From the NCBI GenBank assembly GCA_949825045.1, contig OX463815.1, positions 30,619,356 through 30,683,355 of the forward strand: a stretch of 64,000 nt of DNA. Direction: 5' to 3'. Positions within the stretch are counted from its first letter, which is position 1; every line of letters begins with the position of its first letter. This DNA is from Argyresthia goedartella (taxonomy: Eukaryota; Arthropoda; Insecta; Lepidoptera; Argyresthiidae). The notes under the pieces are model-generated. The model was not told the DNA's origin and searched no databases. It worked only from the letters and a program-made list of their open reading frames with translations. A program made the translations under genes and the position numbers. Positions 31,583 through 44,300 of the stretch are shown in pieces.

Positions 31583-32857
31583 AATGGCAAATTTGCTTAA
31601 AAGAGTCGAAGCTATAAGTTAAAAAGGGATAGAGAGTAGTAGTAGTAGAGTAGTGGTGTTGCCAGGTTCTATTTTTTTTACTCTGATTCATGCAATTTGG
31701 CTTGATGTGATGTTGCTTCGTAGCCCCGCCCGCCCCGCGCCGCACAGGTAGAATTATAACCTGATATATGATTATCATCGAGTTGACTCCGCACCTCGCT
31801 GAAATGCAGTAATGTTAGAGCGCGCCGTAATGAGGTAACGAATCAAGCCAGATGCGGATTACTTCGGAGCGATGTAATAAATTACTAACTATGCAATAAA
31901 TTACTGTTGTGTTAAGGTTGGTATATGACTTAAATACGAATGACTGGCCCCAATTTTTGCTGAACACAGAACAAGTATTTTATCTAAAATGGAACTGGGA
32001 CCTATGACTGATCATACGACAAAAAGAATAGACATCATAAGTTTCAAAATATAAATCATATCAAAATACCTAGTTTATCTCAGTCAGACAGACAATGGCC
32101 ACATGGATCCCATATACAAAGTTATATGTAGGTAAGTTATAAACGATAAAAATAGTTAAATATGTTGTTTTCATCTTATTGACACAAATAGCCAGTGCAT
32201 TAATAGTAAATAATAGATTGTTTATTTTTATATTCTAATTATGTTTTCAGATAAGTAGGTGTTTTTCTACTATGGATAAGAAGTAGGTGAGAAATTCGTT
32301 ATCAATATCTTTTCAATCAGAAATGGGTAACCATGTCTATTTGCGAGCAGTCTATTAAAAATATATAAAAATGGGTAATTTCAGAATAACTCATGTGGGT
32401 ATCACCAGGCTAGAACATTCCATAACATTCGATATCAATAACATTGTCTCTCTCTGTCCATCCTTCGAAGATATTTCTAGACTTCTCGCTGTCTCTTTCT
32501 TGTTTATGTTACCGTGTAAGTCAAGATAAAATGTTCTCTATGTTTACTTCCGTAGAGTCCAATACAAGGGCCATATACTTATTGAGGATAGGGGTCGGGA
32601 ATAGAGAAACTTCTGGAAACCTCTCTGCCGCCCTCATTGAAAAAATGTAACTCAATGGCCGCCCTAATCTTATTCCTATACCTTAGTACTATTATGGTAC
32701 TACTAACATTAAGTATTCTGTGCCCGTATCTGTGCCTATAATGCTGTTATTATTCTTCATGTTACAAGATATTATAATGGACATGAATCGCTCTACACAT
32801 AATTTAAGAACAGTTACCCGAGGTAACTTTGTAGGTGTAGAGTATTTTTTTAAAGGG

Positions 32858-32975
32858 GTATACCTCGCGCCACGTATTAAAAGCACTGGGCGACGTTAGC
32901 GGAAATTACTCGCAAACTTACAGTACATACAGGTATTGAAAAGTGACTACCTACTGTGCATGCAATGCCACCGCC
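32858..32975 (+). repeat. Relative of the 10.8-kb foldback repeat
   Basis: Contains 'gtatacctcgcgccacgta', 'gcactgggcgacgtt' and 'ttgaaaagtgactac', in the same vocabulary as 10766-11062. Confidence 0.6.
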
Positions 32976-33080
32976 TTGCCACAAAGGTGTGGCGCTGGCG
33001 CGACATATATGAGGTAGGTACTTTGCCTTTACTGTCTATGCCCTTGCAAAATTCGCTTCTTCACAGCCAAGGTCTTATGC

Positions 33081-33356
33081 TCAAGGCATCTGGTAGGGAT
33101 TGCCTAAATCGATAGAGGACTTTTGGTTGGCCAGCGCACTTTGGGGATGGCAGGACGAAGAGGAGTTAGTTCCAGATTCCAAAATGCGGCGCGAGGTGGC
33201 GGGAACACGCGAAGTGGGCAATAACAATATCTCACTTCTCTGCCCATTTGAGTATTTAATGTAACTAGTTGCTTTGCGGACCTTATTAATACTCAAAGCT
33301 GCGGACAGTAGACCTCGCAAACAGGGAGGACCGTGAACCAATTTATAGGTGTGCAC
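33081..33356 (-). pseudogene. Possible LINE reverse transcriptase C-terminal scrap
   Basis: The minus frame starts MHTYKLVHGPPCLRGLLSAA and includes LLPTSRVPATSRRILESG. 'TYKLVHG..D.P.LL' followed by an 'R.S....R' stretch is how many Jockey/R1-type polyproteins end. Weak evidence; no polymerase block adjoins. Confidence 0.35.
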
Positions 33357-34034
33357 CCTCCCAAGCCATCGCTTCTAAAAGGTAAACTTACTCAACGTAA
33401 CGCCAAGATACCTAGTGAAAGAAGGTTGAGCATTCCCAGCTCCAACTTTGAGTAATAATGTAACATTATTACTCAAAGTGCTCCAAGAAGAAAATAGAAC
33501 AAATATAATACGAAGTGATTTTGGTGCAGGTGTTCCAGGTCCAAGATCGCAGAAGAAAGGCAGAGATTTTGATACAGGTGTTAGGTCGTTTAGCTCCGTC
33601 AACAGTCAGTTGCTAAAGAATTGCCAATGGTCACGCGTCGCCAAGCGTTTTTAGGTCCATCCTAAACGAGTCAAAGCAAAAAGGTTTTCAATAATTTGTC
33701 TCTTTCTATTTCTCCATTAAATGTGAAATGCATAGATAATATTTATCTGTATCAAGCAAGCAAAGAGGTTGCTTCCTTCTTTATTGCAAGCAGGAAGGAA
33801 CTTCGGCCGCCATGTTGTAATTTCTGTAAACAAATTGACAACCAACTAAGAAAATAAAAGAAAAATTAAAACTATGGAAATAAAAATAAAACATTATTCC
33901 CACACCCCCGGCACTTTTACAAACATTTCAATATATAACAGCGAAATCGGTTTAGCCGCTCTCGAGTTTGGTCTGTTTAAGAAAAGTATGAAATTAGGTA
34001 GAAGTAGTTTTTTTTCTCTTTTTTCCTCACAAGC

Positions 34035-34090
34035 GTGATTGCCTTGCCTACAAAGCCAATGGTTCCGGGTTCGAGTCCCGGTGGGGCAAA
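34035..34090 (+). repeat. Truncated SINE, family 2
   Basis: Keeps 'ttgcctacaaagccaatggt' and the B-box 'gggttcgagtcccggtgggg', matching 13850-13887; the rest is lost. Confidence 0.55.
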
Positions 34091-34606
34091 TCTTCGAGAC
34101 CTGTACAATACGGATTAGAACGCATTAATTATTGTTAACACTATAACAACAAATAATGAAACATACGTGGTTTTAAGAATTAAAAGTAGTAAACAAGAGA
34201 TTATTTGTATTATTATTGGCCATTTTCTTAGCCATTTCGTTTCATTTGTCTATCGGTGAACTGAAATGGACTCTCCCGATCTTATCGGAAAATATCTTTA
34301 ATTGCGGGTACCTATCGAGTTTTTTGATACATTGTCAAATACCGTATTATAAATAAATAGTTCTTTACATATTTTATTTTATTTCTGTTAATTCCGGTAT
34401 CAATGAGTAAAGAGTTTCGTTAAACTGAGTGCATAGTCAATTGCTATCCACTTCCGGTTTCAATGAGCAACGATTTTCGTTAAAATATTTTTGAATGTTT
34501 CGATAAAGCCTTGAATGTAGTTAATTATTTTATTATTAAAAATTAAAAGGGTATAGGTACTTTTAGAAAAGACTGTCGTTTTAGGTTTTTCCGTGTACGT
34601 GTGTGT

Positions 34607-34655
34607 ATGGAACCCTTCGTGTGCGGGTCCCACGTCCTACTCGCACTTGACCTCT
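34607..34655 (+). repeat. 3' end of the 'ggttccgta' repeat
   Basis: 'ggaacccttcgtgtgcgggt' and 'ctcgcacttgacc' match the end of 8186-8596 and 25436-25842. Confidence 0.55.
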
Positions 34656-35177
34656 CCAAAATCAACCCACAGAAGGTAGATTATTCCTGTTTCCTGTCAG
34701 TATTACCAGCAACAAAAACTAGTAGTTTGCACAGTATCAATATTTCCAGAAGGCGCGGTCTTAAGAAGGTGCTTGTGGCCCACCAGAACAAGTCAGCGAA
34801 GAGCAGAGTTTTATATAATCTGTCATCGTTCTTATGGAGGGACTATTACTCGAGCACGACGCGTAGATATTATGCTTATCAAACATGTTTCGCCTTCTGA
34901 GTGCGAAACCTTTCGGCAAAAATCGAAAACGCACTGTCAACACTGTTCCGAAATGACCCTTGATCTACATTCAGTTTAAAATCCACGATTTTACAAGAAA
35001 ACTATTTTCATCATATTCAAAATTCATCAAATTTATTGAGATATGTAAATAAAATATTTTGATAAATATTTCAGCTCGACATAAAGCAAAAACTAATTAA
35101 GATTCTGTTCTGCAGATGAACATTTCGGAATCGGCCCATGTGCTTTTTGGACAAATCATAATGTGATGTCAAATCTG

Positions 35178-38100
35178 CAGTGTGACCAGATTCAGTATTT
35201 TAATACTTTTTCAGTATATTTCATCGATTTTTCCGAACATCAGTATATTTTCAGGTATATTGCTGGGAGTCAGTATTTTTGGGTATATTATGGTTGACGT
35301 TATGGCAACACCGTAGTGAGTGATCGTCCTTGGGACAATGTTTGCGGAATTCCCCGGAACGCGAACATTGGCTGGGGGCTTTCCCGGATTTAGTTTATAC
35401 ATGTTATCTATGAGCAAAGATGAGTAAGTTACAGATATGACAAGAAAGACGGCCGTCGCCGGCGTTGTAGTATTGTAATACTACCTATACAATTATCAAT
35501 CAATACGTAGTATAAATCAGAGTTGCACAATGTATGTTCGCCTAAAACTTTACAACTGCTGGACCGATTTTAATGCGGTTTGCAACATTAGATATAGTGT
35601 AATTTCCAGATTTCATACATTCAAATCCGTTTGTTTCATGAATATCAGTCTACCCGGACGAATTCGGGACGGACCGCTAGTTTATCTATAATTTTCAAAA
35701 CAACGTCTAGTTTTTAAGTTTTCAGTTGCATGAATAGGTAGTAGTTAGACATAAAAGATACTTAATTACTAGTATTAAATCGTCTAATACGGTTCAAGTG
35801 AAATGATTGTCTCTTCTGCACTCGACTTAATCTTTGAGGACTTTCTTTCGATAATTCGGGAATTTCCCCAAAATAGGAGATGTTTTTGTCATCATATAAA
35901 TAGATTGCGATTTTCGTTATTTTTATTTACTTAGTTGCATCCATCCGGACAGCATGTCTAGTTTTCAGCAAAGTTATTTAGCTAAGTGGGAACAAATTCC
36001 GGAATTTTCTTCGTGGCTTTCACGTTATAAAGATGATGAGTTCACCGCATTTTGTAAAGCATGCAATGCGAAACTGCAAAGTAGATTAGCATCTATAAAA
36101 CAGCATGCAAATACTGAAAAGCATAAATCGAACTTGATAAAATATAAAGGACAGTCAAAGGTAAGCATAACTCGCTTTACTTACCTAGTTCAAGGAGTTT
36201 TGATATATTTTAATTCAAAGTTAATCATCCTGGTTTTGTTTCCAAAATAACCAAGTATTTTTTCATTTAATTTTCAGGTTGATACATTTTTCAAAAAGGC
36301 CCCACTGAAAGACGAAGTCAAGAAAGCTGAGCTGCGTTTATGCAGTTTTCTGTCGGAACACAATATCCCATTTAGAGCTATGGACCATCTTAGTGAAGTT
36401 CTAGTGAAGTGTTTTACCGATTCCGATATTGCGAAAGAATTTTCCTGCAAGAGAACCAAAGCAGCTGCTATAACTTATAATGTTTTAGGACCCGAATTCG
36501 AAAAAGATATGATTGAGGACATACTTCGTACTGCATCTCCTTCAGGTAAACCAGTATATTCAATTATAATCGATGAGAGTACAGATGTTGCGACAGTCAA
36601 AGTATTGGCGATAGTAATTAAATACTTCTCTGAAACTAAATGTACTGTACAAACCAAATTCCTTGATTTAGTTGATTTAAGTGGTGAGACCGCAGGTCAT
36701 TTATTTAATTCGTTGTCATCAAAATTATCCGAATTAGGTTTAGAAATAAAAGACGTAATAGGATTCGCTGCTGATACTACGAATGTGATGTTTGGTCAAC
36801 ACTCTGGCATTGTTGCAAAAATTAAAGAAGTAAACCCAAAGTGCTTTTTCATAAAATGTGTTTGTCACTCTGCAGCATTAAGTGTTAGCCACGCCTGTAA
36901 AATACTGCCTAGAAATTTAGAACAAATAGTAAAAGAAGTATATGGATATTTTTCTCAAAGCAGCAAGCGTCAAAGAGAATTTGCTGAGTTCCAAAATTTC
37001 ACAGACACTGAAAATCACAGAATCTTGCGTCATTACGACATAAGGTGGCTTTCACTTCATGCCTGTATTAGTAGAATAATTGAGCAGTGGAGGGCATTGC
37101 AATTGTTCTTTCAAGACCAATACTTGAGTGATCGCAATATGTCATCAGAATTTTTATATAATTCTTTTACCACTGATATAAACAAATTGTACTTTCACTT
37201 TTTGGACTACATTTTGCCGATTGTAAACAAATTTAACGTAATTTTTCAAGGCGACTATCCGTGCATTGATAGACTGTATGATGATGCATCTAGTATGTAC
37301 TTGTCGATTTTGGGTTGCTTCATGAAAACTAATTACATCAAACATACAGAAAATGTATTTACCTTAGACCCAAAGTCACATGTAAATTATTTGCCATTGA
37401 AAGATATGTACTTAGGTATTCAAGTGGGCCAAGAATTAATCAAACACAGGGGAAATGTAAACATGAAAGAACAGATTGCTGAGTTTTTCAGAAGGTGCCA
37501 ATCATTTTTAATTGAGCTAAGCACGCAATTGAAATCACGTTTGCCTTTTGAAAATCCAGTTTTTAAAGAACTAAAATTTCTTGACCCACACACTGCCGTG
37601 CATAAAGAATTTCGCAGTTTACGAAATGTAATAGAAACTTTCCCATGCGAAGTACAGCCAGAACAAATGCAGTTAATCGACGAAGAATATAGAACCCTAA
37701 AGTTTGATCGCGAAGTAAGTGATTTGTTACAATCTTCGAGCACTGGCTCACCCATCTCATGTGAACAATTTTGGGTGGAAGTTGGGAAAATTTCTAACAG
37801 TGATGGCATGTTAAAATACAAAAATATAACTAGTTTTAGTAAATCTCTGCTATGTATACCGGTATCGAATGCTGCATGCGAGCGCATATTTTCACAGATA
37901 AATTTAATAAAAACGGACCAAAGAAATAGATTTGTAAACAAAAATGTGTCAGCAATTTTAAAAACAAAGCAAGGTGTTAAGGATGAAGGAGGTTGTGTAA
38001 AATTTAATCCTTCGAAAAAGATGTTAAAATATAACTCTAACATTTATTGTGAAAATGAATAAATAAAACCTGTTAAGAAAATCAGTATTTTTATTGGTAT

Positions 38101-38182
38101 ATCTGTCCTATGTAAATCGGTATATTTCAGTATTTTTTTGAGGTGCCTCGGTATTTTCGTAAAATTTAATCTGGTCACACTG
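35178..38182 (+). mobile_element. Complete hAT transposon with 8-bp target-site duplication
   Basis: The ends are inverted: 'cagtgtgaccagatt' at 35178 and its inverse 'aatctggtcacactg' ending at 38182. Both flanks carry the 8-bp duplication 'caaatctg' (35170-35177 and 38183-38190), the classic hAT length. Subterminal 'cagtatatt' motifs repeat at both ends. Total 3005 bp, with an intact two-exon transposase. The left non-coding part (about 35525-35690) holds a Helitron-like repeat ('ctggaccgattttaatgcgg' to 'gaccgctagt'). The right end is about 140 bp upstream of the nucleostemin start codon. Confidence 0.93.
35954..38062 (+). CDS. hAT transposase, two exons, intact
   Basis: Exon 1 is 35954-36160 and exon 2 is 36278-38062, joined by a 117-bp GT-AG intron in phase 0 (TCAAAG|GTAAGC, TTTCAG|GTTGAT), giving 663 residues. 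The amino part has a BED/TTF-like zinc finger (FCKACNAKL ... HANTEKH). Catalytic-core blocks include YSIIIDESTDVATVKVLAIV, VIGFAADTTNVMFGQHSG and HYDIRWLSL. The C terminus has the hAT dimerisation block PVSNAACERIFSQINLIKTD. No stop or frameshift. hAT transposases cut and paste via a DDE RNase H-like fold. If splicing fails, a shorter 560-residue frame from 36380 lacks the zinc finger. A domesticated host gene is unlikely because the copy keeps its ends and target duplication. Confidence 0.93.
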
Positions 38183-38323
38183 CAAATCTGTCAAAAACAA
38201 AATGGAATGAGCATGGTATGGTGGTTTTGATTGGCAAAATATTTAATAACTGAGGGTGTAGAAATAATAGTTTTGTTGTAAGTAACTTTAAAAGTAACTA
38301 CCACTTAGGACTTTAACAAAAAG

Positions 38324-38342
38324 ATGGCCAAATTCAAATTGA
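38324..38342 (+). CDS. NS1: Nucleostemin coding exon 1
   Basis: ATG GCC AAA TTC AAA TTG A, then GTAAGT. Only six codons and one base; MAKFKL joined to the basic exon 2 matches the family's amino end. The hAT element ends at 38182, about 140 bp upstream. Confidence 0.8.
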
Positions 38343-41300
38343 GTAAGTAAATTTCTCGTTTTTCAACTAAATGTGAACCCACCAGTGAGGGTTATTCTCT
38401 ACAATTAGGATTTATTACGTAAAATTATGCTTATGAATCATATATTTTTTAGGTGATACTTCAAATGGAACGCATATCAGTTTTCCGGAGTAAATAAATA
38501 AAAGAGTTAGCTTATTTTTTCCATTGCAGTTCTTAGATTCATCCAACCATACCATGCCTCTGTTCATGCAATAGCTACATAATAGTGTGTAAAATATCAA
38601 ATAAATTTACAGAAAAACAATCCAAAAGGCAGACAGCTAAACTCCGCTACAAAATAGAGAAGAAAGTCAAAGATCACAACCGCAAACAGAAAAAAACTGC
38701 TAAAAAGAATCCTGCTTCTAAAAAACAAAAAGCAGTGCAGATACCAAATGTCTGTCCATTCAAAGAAGATATCTTAAAGGAAGTGGAAGCTATCAAAAAG
38801 CACAAAGATGAAGAGAAACAAAAGAGGAAAGAGCTGGGGAAACTCGAAAAGCAGAAGAAGTTAGAAGAGAAGAGGAGTGGGAAGGAGAATGGAGTCAGCA
38901 TGGACTCATTGGTAAGATTTTATATCTAAATAACATGAACTATGTGTGCATTGTAGTTGAAGAGTGATAAAAGGTAGACCAGAAAATCCATATCCATTCG
39001 GAATGCTTTGAATGCAACGGTAGACGTTGACACTGACAGATGACCATTATAAGCCAACTTTTGTTAGTTATTGACATTTCGAGCCGTAGAGTCATAGTAG
39101 TTATATTAGCTTTGTTTTGGGTGAGGAGATAAACAATTATGGAGCGCCAGGAGTTGCTGCTAGTTGCTGTTCTAAGTTTGATTGTCAGCTGACTGCGTGA
39201 CAGCTGTCACTTTTGATGGCTCTCTCACAGTGCTGACACTCAGAAGCATGGGCCATGATAGCACAACATGGCAGTATTAATGATGTCATATCAACCATTT
39301 TGAGCTATTGTTATCACCCTAAAACTCATTTGTAACAACCTCATTAGATTTTGGTCCCACTCTGAATGCGCTGCTAATGTTGAGGTGTTGGCTATTATGG
39401 AATTCACTTGTGTATCAATAAAAAAAAACTCAGGGATTAAGCGTTATTCTGACTATATAATCCTTCCAGTCAGCCGTCCCAATTTTTTTGCGAATTTTGC
39501 TCATAATTTTTGGCGGCGGCCTACTCTATATAAAAGTTTCTTGCTGGCCAAGTACTCATGCTAGTATACTAGTGTATAAATAGCATAATGACAAAGAGAT
39601 TGAGTATAAGAAGCATGAAAATTTCCCTCCTTTTTATTGTTTACAATTGAAAATTGACATTTGATAATGTTGATTAATTGCCAAAAATTTGGGTTGGCCA
39701 AAAGTTTGGTTGGGTAGATAAGAAACAAAGTCAGGATAAGTTAACAGACTATATTTAGAACTAGCTGATACCCGCAGCTTCATCTGCCTGTTCCTAGGAA
39801 TTATCATTTACCGAGTAAACCTACCCTCCTTCTGGTGCAGTCGGTTAAAAAGTATCCTATATGTTAATCTAGCTCACAAACTGTCTCTGTGCTAAATTTC
39901 ATGCAAATCTGTTCAGTCCTTTTAGTATGATTGATGCACAAACACAAAAACATCTAAACATGCTGCTTTCACATTTATAATATTAGTTGGATAATTAATT
40001 CATTTACAAAACAAATTATTAAAAAATATTGTGAAAGAGCTTGAACCATTTCAGTATGGTGCCTGTCATACCTACTGTCGAACATCTTGAAAAACGGGGC
40101 GGAAAATTGATAGTAAACAGCATTACAAACATAAATTATTTATTGTTAAATTCCCCTAAGATGTATAATTGTGGAGATACAATATTTTTTTGTAGAGCCA
40201 ATTTACAACTCTACTTGTAGGTATTATGCTATTTGCTATTAAATTCACCTTAGTTAGCTAACCATTTGATTAATGATATCAAAAACAACTAACAATAGAA
40301 TATTGGATACTAAATTTAGGTAATTATTTAAATTTAAAGAAAATCCTATACAAGCAAAAGTAAAAACAAAGGAAAAAATCAATCCATAGGTTTATTTACA
40401 TAAATACTTATATAGGTACTTACAGACCAAAACATTAGTGTTTATGAAATAAATGCTAAACAGGCCCTCTATGCTACTAAACACAAGCCTCACACAAGCC
40501 TATCGCAGGCTCGCGCTATCTCTCTCTCTCTCTCTCCCGACTCGATGAAACGTGACTTCCAAGCCTGCGATAGGCTTGTGTGATGCTTGTGGTTAGAAGC
40601 ATCGGGACCCTGAAAGTCAGTCAGTTACCTACTCAATCAAACTCAATTATGATCTTTTATATTGTATAAAAGATCTCTCTGGCACAGCGGTTGTGGCTCT
40701 GCCTACCATGTGAGAAGGCCCGGGTTCAATCCCCGGCTAAAAAAAACCCCAGGTCTTGGATGTTTATATATGTGTGATGTCGCTTTTTCTGTTTCACACA
40801 GGGTATCTTAGTGTGGGGCCAGAAGCAATGTATGTGTCTGTATGTAAATTTTTATGTTTATATTTATGTTTATGATGTGAAATCTACTTTTAAAATATCA
40901 AATTTTTACAGAGACATTTAATAAAAATTGTCTGGAGTTGCGAGTTGAACTATTAAAAAATAAATATTTTAAAGTCCAAAGTATTGTAGTCTAAAGAAGC
41001 CTGTATACAATATACAACCTACCTTACAGTATGCATTTTATGGCAATTTGACAATCAATATTCTTGCATTTATGCATCCGAATAGTTATGCATTCCATGA
41101 TTTCCTATCATCCCAGGATTGATTTTTCAAAAAATATGTTTAAGAAGCAGCTTCCATAATTTTATAGGCAAAAATAATTTTAGTTTAATATTTTTTTTTT
41201 TTTTATTTTTTTTTCTTTATTAGGAAAACAAACAGCTTAATCTATTACATAACAAAAAAAAAAACAATGAGTTAACACACAAGCCAATAAAGTTTTCACA

Positions 41301-44300
41301 AAAAAAATTTGACAAAGGTACTCAGAACAACACTAAGTTCAAGTTCAAGTTAAAAAATGTATAAGTACTTGAATTTGTATATAAAGTTACCAACAGAGGG
41401 AGATATATGGTTCTACAGTAGGTAGTTGTAATTTATATAAAATATATATGTACGAGTATAGTGCTTATGTACTAAAGGTGATTAGAATAGAATAGCAGAT
41501 CCGCACCGAATCACCCCTAGCACACAAGCACCATACTCGTTATAGTGCTTATGTACCAAAGGCGACCCAATACAAATCTGCTATTCTATTACATAGCTTT
41601 TAAGTTATTAAAAATATTTTTCCTAAAACTGATGGGTGTTTCATGAAATATATCAACCTGATTATGTAATTTATTATAATTTTCACAAGCTCTTATAACA
41701 AAGCGGTTTTTAGCATAGTTAGTCCTACAATTTCTTGTGACAAAAGCCTTTCTATGACGAGAGCTGTGTTTACAGTATAAAGAGATTTTACTAAGTAGAT
41801 ATGGGCTATCGATTTGGCTGTTGACAATCTTGTATAAAAACATCTGGTCTCTCATGCTACGACGATTTTCAAGCGAAAGAAAAGTATTAGATTCAAAGGT
41901 TTTGAATTTATATTTTAAACGTTTAATGAATTTATTTTGTATTCTTTCAATATTATTTATGTGGTTCTGGTATTGTGGGTTCCATACAGTTGATGCATAT
42001 TCAAGTATGGATCTTACAAAAGAGTTGAAAAGCATAATAAGAGTTTTAGGGTTTTTAAAATCTTTACTTTGTCTAAAAATGAAACCTAGCATCTTATACG
42101 CTTTAGATATAATTATATCAAAATGTTTCCGAAATGATAACTCGCTGTCGAGATGAACACCTAGGTCTCTCACCTCGGTTACCCTTCTCAAACTTCTACC
42201 TTTAAAATTATAATCAAATAAAATTTTGTTTTTTTTTCTAGTGAAAGTAATGACACAACACTTATCGATATTAAGGTAAATTTTATTGTTCTCGCAATAC
42301 TGTATTAAACGGTCCAGATCTACTTGCAAATTTTGACAATCATCAAAGGAATTAACCTTTATAAATATTTTAGTATCATCAGCGTATAATAAGGAGTCAG
42401 AGTTACTTAAGCTATTAGTTACGTCATTAATAAAAATATTAAAGAGAAGGGGACCTAAATGAGAGCCCTGGGGGACACCAGAAGAGATAGGAATAAAAGA
42501 TGACGTGTATCCCTTAATAGAAACTGCCTGGGATCTATTTCTCAAATAGGAATCAAGCCACCTCAGAAGATTGCCATGTATACCAAATAACTCAAGCTTT
42601 TGTACTAATAAATTATGTGAAATTTTATCAAAAGCTTTGGAGTAGTCGGTATATACAGCATCAACTTGATATCCATTATCCATGGCATCTAGTACAGTGT
42701 CTATGTATTCACATAAGTTGGATTCAGTGGACTTCTTATTAATGAAACCATGCTGAGAATTTACTAGGTATGGTCTAACTGAGGGAAACATAACATCGTA
42801 TATAATTTTTTCGAATAATTTAGGAATTACACTCAGTTTAGAAATACCTCTATAATTATTTGCATTGTGCTTATCTCCACCACCTTTATAAATGGGGGTG
42901 ACAAGAGACTGCTTCCATTTAACCGGAACTACGCATGTATCCAAAGACATTCTAAATAAGACCGTTATTGGAATTGCAAGTTGTTGATGCCAGCGTTTTA
43001 GAAACAGTGGGTGAAGACCATCAGGGCCACATCCCTTAGAAGTGTTAAGACTTTTTAAATATCTTTCAACCAAATTCAAATTTATATCAACAGAGCAAAG
43101 TAATGTTGTATTATTGTAGCTGCTTAGGTAATTAGGTAAATTGTTAACAGAGGTTTCATTTTCGAAAACTGAGTGAAAGAAATTATTAAAAATATTTGCT
43201 ATGGATTGCCCGTCTGAGCCAACATCAGCTTCATTCAAGTAGATTGTGTCTGGAATTTCATTAATACCTTTTCTCGATTTTATGTAAGACCAAAAATGTT
43301 TCGAGTTTATTTTTATATTATCCTCTGCATTGGAAATAAATCTGTCAAAGCACTCACTTTCAATTTTTTTTTGCATCCGACGTAGCGCTGAAAAAAATTC
43401 ATAATCAGAAAGCCTGCCGTAAATTTTCCATTTTTTATGAATTTTTTTTTTTTTATTAATTATGCTAATTAATGGTTTTGAGTACCATCTAGGATATTTT
43501 AACTCATTATGATCAACACGACTAGGAATGAATCTATCTATAATTTCATTAATCACAGAATAAAAGTTATCTACGGCAACCTCTATACAATCTACAGATA
43601 AATGCTGATCCCAGTCTACTGACGCAAGAGCTAAGTTGACAGAGTCATAGTCCGCAGCATGGAACCGACGCACGATACGTGGCGCAGGCTGGAGCTCGGG
43701 CCCGGCGGACCCCGCCAGCACCCGTACGCACAGCGGGGGGTGGTGGCGGTCCACCGGGACCAAGCCCTCCGCGCCCAGCACCTCACATGACATGTTAGAT
43801 ATGATTAAATCGAGCACTCTGCTGTTATGATTCAATAAATAGTTATGTTGTGACATACTACTAAATGACATAAAGGCCGAGACGTTGTAAGTTAAAGAAT
43901 CCTCCGATGGATTTTCTAAAACAAAACAATTAGAATTTTGGGGGCATGGATGCCATTTACCTTGTGAAATATTAAAATCACCAACAATCAAGATCTTATC
44001 ATGAGGATATTCGATAATTAAGTCAGAAATAAATTCAAAAAATGTTAATTCCGAATTAATTTGTGTGTCATCAACTGAATGAGGAAAGTAGCAACAGTAA
44101 ATACGTAACTTTTTATGTTGTGGTGATTCTGATAACGAAATATTGACGCAAGTTATATCAGCATCGGGTAAAGTAGGGGGTAGGCGCAAATCTCGCATGT
44201 CCACTTTGAGTTCACGATGCACGGCTACGAAGGTGCCACCGCCTAACAACATATTCCTACTAACATAATCACGGTCCGTTCGGTATAAACTATATCGCGA

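Larger units (their letters stand above)
31600..35169. other. Hsp70-to-nucleostemin intergenic region
   Basis: No convincing gene. It contains a relative of the 10.8-kb foldback (32858-32975), a possible LINE carboxy-terminal scrap (33081-33356, minus), a SINE remnant (34035-34090), a 3' end of the 'ggttccgta' repeat (34607-34655), and AT-rich unique sequence. Confidence 0.5.
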
